From JBAXEO01 sp964541375 (GTDB lineage: Bacteria > Actinomycetota > Coriobacteriia > Anaerosomatales > JAAXUF01), in the NCBI GenBank assembly GCA_964541375.1, contig CAZIPT010000022.1, forward strand, positions 1-32,247: a stretch of DNA of 32,247 bases. The letters run 5' to 3'. The translations under genes and the position numbers were made by a program. Positions 31,337 through 32,247 of the stretch are shown in pieces (within the stretch, counting starts at the first letter, position 1; each line of letters opens with the position of its first letter). The notes below the pieces were generated by a model that was not told the origin of the DNA, ran no database searches, and saw only the letters and a list, made by a program, of their open reading frames with translations.

Positions 31337-31688
31337 CAGCCGAATCCGGCTCGGGGCGCGATTCTGCGCGTCGGGCGATGATCGCAGTTCGGATAGCTAG
31401 CAGAAGCGTGGCAACCCCGAACCCAGCAGCAGAGAGCCCAATCCCGAAGAGCGCGCCGACCGCCAGTTGCGCCCACACGGGCGCGGTGACACCGGTGGCG
31501 ACGTCGAGGTACATGAACGCCAACCCGATTCCGAGCCAGTATCCGACGGCGGTGAGAACACTCGCTACAGCCACCATGGCGAGCGATCCGAGAAGCCGAG
31601 GGGCGCGACGCCTGAACAGCCATACGGAAAGTCCGACGCCTGCGGCCACGAACACGACGATGAAGAGCGTCCCTTGATAGCCAGCCAT
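31302..31688 (-). CDS. Four-helix membrane protein (128 aa)
   Basis: The protein has 128 residues with helices GTLFIVVFVAAGVGLSVWLF, LLGSLAMVAVASVLTAVGYWLGIGLAFMY, PVWAQLAVGALFGIGLSAAGFGVATLLLAI and a C-terminal tail (EQAHRADAAS) encoded by the adjacent repeat. The family is unrecognised. It is a single-gene unit between two repeats. Confidence 0.65.
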   Translation of the reverse strand: MAGYQGTLFIVVFVAAGVGLSVWLFRRRAPRLLGSLAMVAVASVLTAVGYWLGIGLAFMYLDVATGVTAPVWAQLAVGALFGIGLSAAGFGVATLLLAIRTAIIARRAESRPEPDSAVEQAHRADAAS

Positions 31689-31731
31689 CCGATCCCCCGT
31701 TGCGATAGGTCTGTCGAGCGTGTCAGCTATA

Positions 31732-31797
31732 GGCTGCGGCGATGCAGCTCTCAGGTCAGTCTACCTTCTGGCGTTCTGCTCCATGCCCGGGTTAGGC
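31732..31797 (-). repeat. Intergenic repeat copy, subtype A (right-most)
   Basis: In gene direction: GGCCTAACCCGGGCATGGAG, CAGAACGCCAGAAGGTAGAC, TGACCTGAGAGCTGCATCGC and CGCAGCC. The core GCCTAAC lies about 17 nt after the stop of the metallo-hydrolase gene. It is nearly identical to the copy at 17311. Confidence 0.88.
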
Positions 31798-31813
31798 CGT
31801 GGGCTCCAGAACG

Positions 31814-32245
31814 CTAACGCGGTTGCAGGAAGGGATTCTGCGCTCGTTCAGTGCCGATCGTGGTCGACTCTCCATGCCCCGGGTAGACGGGGGTGTTGCC
31901 AGACAGCCCGAGCAACTTGTCTTTGATGCCCGTGACAAGCTCGCTCGCAGCCGCGTCGTCATCGGTCTTTCCTACACTGTCGCGAAAGAGCGTGTCTCCC
32001 GAGAACAGCACGTCGCCTACCAAGAAGCACACCGACCCAGGCGTGTGCCCTGGTGTAGGAATCACCCGGACTTCGAGGCCGTTGAATCGCAGATTGTCGC
32101 GTCCCGACAGATCGTCCGTTGGAGCGTTATCAGGATCTAACCCGAGTCCGCTTTGGCGATAGAGGGCGGCCTCGCCGAAGTCCGCGTCCCCGGGCACCCG
32201 AGAAGCCGAACGACAGAACCCGGTCGCCCCGACATGGGCCGGATG
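31814..32245 (-). CDS. Metallo-beta-lactamase-fold hydrolase (glyoxalase II-like), 5' end missing
   Basis: The frame is open to the right edge, giving the C-terminal 143 residues. The glyoxalase II-type motifs are EVRVIPTPGHTPGSVCFLVGDVLFSGDTLFRDSVGKTD and NTPVYPGHGESTTIGTERAQNPFL, with metal ligands His and Asp present there. At the very edge it reads HPAHVGATG, where the family HxHxDHxGA has a ligand Asp; here it is Ala. The rest of the first motif lies outside the window. It probably hydrolyses a thioester or similar small substrate. It is on the same strand as the array. Confidence 0.88.
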   Translation of the reverse strand, partial: HPAHVGATGFCRSASRVPGDADFGEAALYRQSGLGLDPDNAPTDDLSGRDNLRFNGLEVRVIPTPGHTPGSVCFLVGDVLFSGDTLFRDSVGKTDDDAAASELVTGIKDKLLGLSGNTPVYPGHGESTTIGTERAQNPFLQPR

Positions 32246-32247
32246 GC

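Noticed and set aside
19583..31797. CRISPR array interpretation of the repeats
   Set aside because: Spacing is 0.4-2 kb with genes in between, the repeats are variable and palindromic, and no cas gene is present.
19583..31797. Insertion-sequence or MITE interpretation
   Set aside because: No transposase, no target-site duplications seen, and the repeats occur at gene 3' ends in one orientation. It cannot be fully excluded.
1..32247. tRNA or rRNA genes
   Set aside because: No cloverleaf, CCA-type 3' end or ribosomal RNA signature was found by eye.

Overview
The window is 32,247 bp of high-GC bacterial DNA. It has one 10-base run of N at 25242-25251, so it comes from a scaffold. The left third has a gene order (M16 peptidase, dapB, lysC, dapA, RNase J, uppP, ftsK) that resembles the conserved pnp/M16/dap/rnj/ftsK neighbourhood of Actinomycetota. 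High GC, GTG/TTG starts and several actinobacterial-type families (DUF3052-like, Arr, Imm5-like, YciI/DGPF-like) agree. I infer an environmental actinobacterium, possibly deep-branching, but no 16S or other marker is present to prove it.

Region 1 (1-8.5 kb, all minus strand) is a tightly packed housekeeping run: M16 zinc protease, dapB, lysC, a gap, dapA, RNase J, uppP and the 5' part of ftsK. dapB overlaps the protease by 4 nt, lysC follows dapB at 3 nt, and uppP follows RNase J at 1 nt. Aspartate kinase, dihydrodipicolinate synthase and reductase give the lysine/diaminopimelate branch. UppP recycles the lipid carrier that uses this diaminopimelate for the wall.

Region 2 (8.6-17.3 kb) holds mostly minus-strand single genes: a parvulin, a 48-residue membrane peptide, a YkgJ-type Cys-cluster protein, a DUF1801 protein, several small membrane proteins, a RibD/DHFR-like protein, an Imm5-like immunity protein and a SEC-C/Cys-rich protein.

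Region 3 (about 17.3-31.8 kb) is the unusual part. It is a string of short, functionally unrelated genes: GNAT acetyltransferases, an MFS pump, a SAM methyltransferase, a rifampin ADP-ribosyltransferase (Arr), YciI-like, DUF1697, GyrI-like, DUF3795, DUF1232, RibD-like and many small membrane proteins. Almost every unit is bounded by a copy of one 50-105 bp imperfectly palindromic repeat. About 20 copies can be recognised, all pointing the same way, with degenerate outliers back to 12.3 kb. In gene direction the repeat starts near the stop codon with (C)TAACAAGGGCATCGAGCGG, has a central GGGTAGAATC-type box and ends with GCTCATGCGCAAC. This resembles an integron attC (59-base element) cassette array without an integrase in view, but the second core site lacks the usual GTTRRRY. 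I regard this as the most interesting signal: a large attC-like, possibly unconventional, cassette array in a probable actinobacterium.

Both window ends show a catalytic-residue anomaly (FtsK Walker A Lys to Gln; metallo-hydrolase Asp to Ala). These may be real or may be low-quality contig-end bases.
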